DNA from: Myxococcales bacterium
GTDB taxonomy: Bacteria > Myxococcota > Myxococcia > Myxococcales > JAJYLH01
Reading direction: 5' to 3'
DNA length: 64,000 bases
Assembly (NCBI GenBank): GCA_021787845.1
Contig: JAJYLH010000027.1
Location: 1 to 64,000, forward strand
Positions 62,132-64,000 of the stretch are shown here, piece by piece. The notes under the pieces were generated by a model. It was not told the DNA's origin and made no database searches. It saw only the letters and a list, made by a program, of their open reading frames with translations. The position numbers and the translations under genes were made by a program. Position 1 is the stretch's first letter, and each line of letters opens with the position of its first letter.

Positions 62132-62404
62132 ATGGCAGGCAGTACCAAGAACGGCGGGAAGAAGCTCTCGGTGGCGCAAGCGAAACCGCTCAACTGCTGG
62201 GAGAGGAAGAGCTGCGGCCGCGAGGCCGGTGGCGCCAAGGTCCAGGAGTTCGGGGTTTGCCCCTCCTACCCGGATCACGGGCGGGACTGCTGGACGATCG
62301 CGGGCACCTTCTGCGGTGGCGTGGTTCAGGGGACCTTCGCGGAGAAGCTCGGCAATTGCCAGAAGTGCGAGCACTACGTGAACGTGATGAGCGGCGTGGA
62401 CTGA
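62132..62404 (+). CDS. two-CW domain protein
   Basis: 90 residues with the paired Cys-Trp motif: NCWERKSCGRE, GVCPSYPDHGRDCWTIAGTFCGG, and NCQKCEHYVNVM. TwoCW proteins accompany chemosensory genes in Deltaproteobacteria; the Cys may bind a metal or sense redox. ATG 62132 follows GAGGAGGAAG. Directly followed by the receptor gene. Confidence 0.85.
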   Translation: MAGSTKNGGKKLSVAQAKPLNCWERKSCGREAGGAKVQEFGVCPSYPDHGRDCWTIAGTFCGGVVQGTFAEKLGNCQKCEHYVNVMSGVD

Positions 62405-62428
62405 GGCGCGAAAAGCAGGAGACAAAAA

Positions 62429-63814
62429 GTGGCGACACGAGCGGCGACTCCGGGCGCGGGTGGTCCCGGGCGACAGCGCAAGAGCGAAAAGCCCAACGGC
62501 GTGGACTCCCTGCGCGCGGAGAACGAGGCGCTGAAAGAGAAGGTCCGGCGCTTGGAGACCTACGTCGAGAACGTGAACAAACAGACGGCGTTTCTCGGCA
62601 ACGAGCTGGCCCTCTCGAACTGCGTGAAGCTGGGCATCGTCGAGCCGTTCTTCACCGCCGACCACGACTGCCATTTCACGTACGCCAACGAGAGCCTCGG
62701 CCGTCTCGTCGGGAAGGAGCTGCCGAACCTCGTCAACCGTCCCTGCGCCGAGAGCCTTCGCTTCGATGAGCCGGAGGTGATGCAGGCCGTCCACGAGGGG
62801 CTGGTCGCGGGCAAGCCGGCGACGGGGCTCAAGGGAACCTTCATCGCGCCGGACGGGCGCAACGTGCGGGTTCTGATCAACGCGGGCCCGTTGCGCAAGA
62901 CGACAAAGGAGATCGTCGGCCTCTACGGCATTCTCCAGGACATCAGCGAGATCGAGGGTGCCGAGAAAGTGAAAGGCATCCTCGCCCTCGTGCGAGAGGC
63001 GATCGTCCATCTCAGCCGCGTGGTGAGCGACCTGCTCGCGACGGCCAGCCAGCAGAACGCCAGCATGAGCGAGCAATCGGCCGCGATCAGCGAGACGACC
63101 GCGACGATCAAGGAAATCAACCAGTCCGTCCAGCATTCGGCGGAGCATGCGCAGAAGGTCATCGACCTCGCCGAACGGACCTCGGTGGCTTCCGCGGACG
63201 GCGCCCGGGCGGCGGAGGAGGCGCTCGCGTCGATCAGTGCCATGCGCGAAAAGGTCGGCGGCATCGCGGAGAGCGTCGTCGAGCTTTCCGAGCAGGCGTG
63301 GCAGATAGGAGAGATCGTCACGACGGTGAACGAGCTGGCCGAGCAGACGAACATGCTCGCGCTCAACGCGTCGATCGAAGCGGCGAAGGCGGGCGACTAC
63401 GGCAAGGGGTTCGCCGTGGTCGCGGTCGAGATGCGCAAGCTCGCCGAGCACTCCAAGCGCTCGACCCAGCAGATCAGAACCATCCTCTCCGAGATCAGCA
63501 AGGTCATCCAGTCTGTCGTCCGGACGACCGAGGAGGGCAGTGCCAAGGCCGAGGAAGGGGGGCGTTCGTCGGCGCAGGCGAGCGACCAGGTGGCGAAGCT
63601 CATTTCCGCGATCGATGAATCCTCGCGGGCCGCCAAGCAGATCGCCGTCGCCGCGAGGCAGCAGTCGATCGGCTTCGAGCAGGTCACCTCCGCGATGTCG
63701 AACATCACCCAGGCGACGAGCGAATCGGCAGCCGGGATCAAGCAGCTCGACCTCGCGGTGCGAGACCTGAAAGCGCTCAGCGACCAGCTCGGCGCCATCG
63801 TCAAGGACCAGTGA
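62429..63814 (+). CDS. cytosolic PAS-MCP chemoreceptor
   Basis: 461 residues from GTG 62429 (AGGAG upstream). No membrane helix. Coiled coil (28-60), PAS domain (about 65-175: [30 protein letters not shown]), then the methyl-accepting signalling domain with the hairpin tip [42 protein letters not shown] soluble sensor, perhaps for redox or a small ligand. Last gene of the coupled chemosensory operon; CheA is not in the window. Confidence 0.92.
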   Translation: MATRAATPGAGGPGRQRKSEKPNGVDSLRAENEALKEKVRRLETYVENVNKQTAFLGNELALSNCVKLGIVEPFFTADHDCHFTYANESLGRLVGKELPNLVNRPCAESLRFDEPEVMQAVHEGLVAGKPATGLKGTFIAPDGRNVRVLINAGPLRKTTKEIVGLYGILQDISEIEGAEKVKGILALVREAIVHLSRVVSDLLATASQQNASMSEQSAAISETTATIKEINQSVQHSAEHAQKVIDLAERTSVASADGARAAEEALASISAMREKVGGIAESVVELSEQAWQIGEIVTTVNELAEQTNMLALNASIEAAKAGDYGKGFAVVAVEMRKLAEHSKRSTQQIRTILSEISKVIQSVVRTTEEGSAKAEEGGRSSAQASDQVAKLISAIDESSRAAKQIAVAARQQSIGFEQVTSAMSNITQATSESAAGIKQLDLAVRDLKALSDQLGAIVKDQ

Positions 63815-63865
63815 GAAGATGGCTCTCCAAATGAATCCGTGCGGGCTGTGGCCGAGAGAGGTGGA

Positions 63866-64000
63866 GCCGGACTCGCGAGTGTCCGGGTACAGGCAGCTCG
63901 CTCATTGGGCGGAACGACGGCGTTCAGATCTCCAGATCGGACGCAACAAGACTCGAAGAGCGGCGAGATGCCTCGCAACCCGGACACTGACGTGCCGGCT
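63866..64000. repeat. two CACGTG-type repeats at the window end
   Basis: 63866-63896 reads GGAGCCGGACTCGCGAGTG then TCCGGGTACAGGCA; 63974-64000 reads CAACCCGGACACTGACGTG and is cut by the window edge. The short open frame across them is not convincing. Confidence 0.75.

Noticed and set aside
63829-64000. Open frame reaching the window end
   Set aside because: It is short, crosses two CACGTG-type repeats and has no protein-like composition.

Overview
The window is about 64 kb of very GC-rich bacterial chromosome. Gene content points to the Myxococcota / former Deltaproteobacteria: an alternative complex III plus caa3-oxidase cluster, a rnpA-yidD-yidC-rsmG-parA-parB-bactofilin block, FHA-free but DUF4388/DnaJ/TPR-type proteins, a Cys-rich 'DAG..P'-linker lipoprotein, and many GTG starts. 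No rRNA or tRNA gene was recognised, so the assignment rests on gene content and style only.

Layout. 0.6-9.1 kb: Cys-rich lipoprotein, a histidine kinase/NtrC-type regulator pair, a secreted protein of unknown function, a nucleotidyltransferase module, glycerol-3-phosphate dehydrogenase and an Smr protein. 9.4-21.4 kb, all on the minus strand: respiratory cluster in the order actA/actB (fused and shortened), actC, actD, actE, actF, small membrane protein, coxB, coxA, coxC, coxD. This would pass electrons from quinol through alternative complex III to a caa3-type oxidase. 21.6-41.6 kb, plus strand: enoyl-CoA hydratase-like gene, dnaN, recF, gyrB, rpmH, rnpA, yidD, yidC, an R3H protein, rsmG, a parS site, parA, parB, bactofilin, then F1 ATP synthase atpHAGDC. 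This is a typical origin-proximal set, but dnaA and the Fo subunits are not here. 41.8-51.9 kb: accessory island (XRE-ImmA/IrrE protease with PIN-like partner, DUF4143 ATPase, tandem AAA+ protein, SNF2 helicase with SWIM protein, second nucleotidyltransferase module). 52-55.2 kb: argF, a DnaJ-TPR protein, argB. 55.3-59 kb: a radical SAM protein with two paralogous CC/CRYDC proteins, possibly an undescribed system. 59.5-63.8 kb: a translationally coupled CheW-CheR-CheW-TwoCW-MCP chemosensory operon.

Intergenic DNA is unusually rich in repeats. There are eight arrays of a 9-bp GATCGGTCS unit, about sixteen copies of a hairpin repeat often in inverted pairs (REPIN-like) whose outer arms differ between loci but remain self-complementary, and several other hairpin and tandem families. 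Two hairpin copies lie inside reading frames (actF and the act fusion).

Most noteworthy: an in-frame ActA-ActB fusion that lacks the fifth haem site and the N-terminal half of the molybdopterin-like domain; the radical SAM / CRYDC cluster; and the covarying hairpin repeats.
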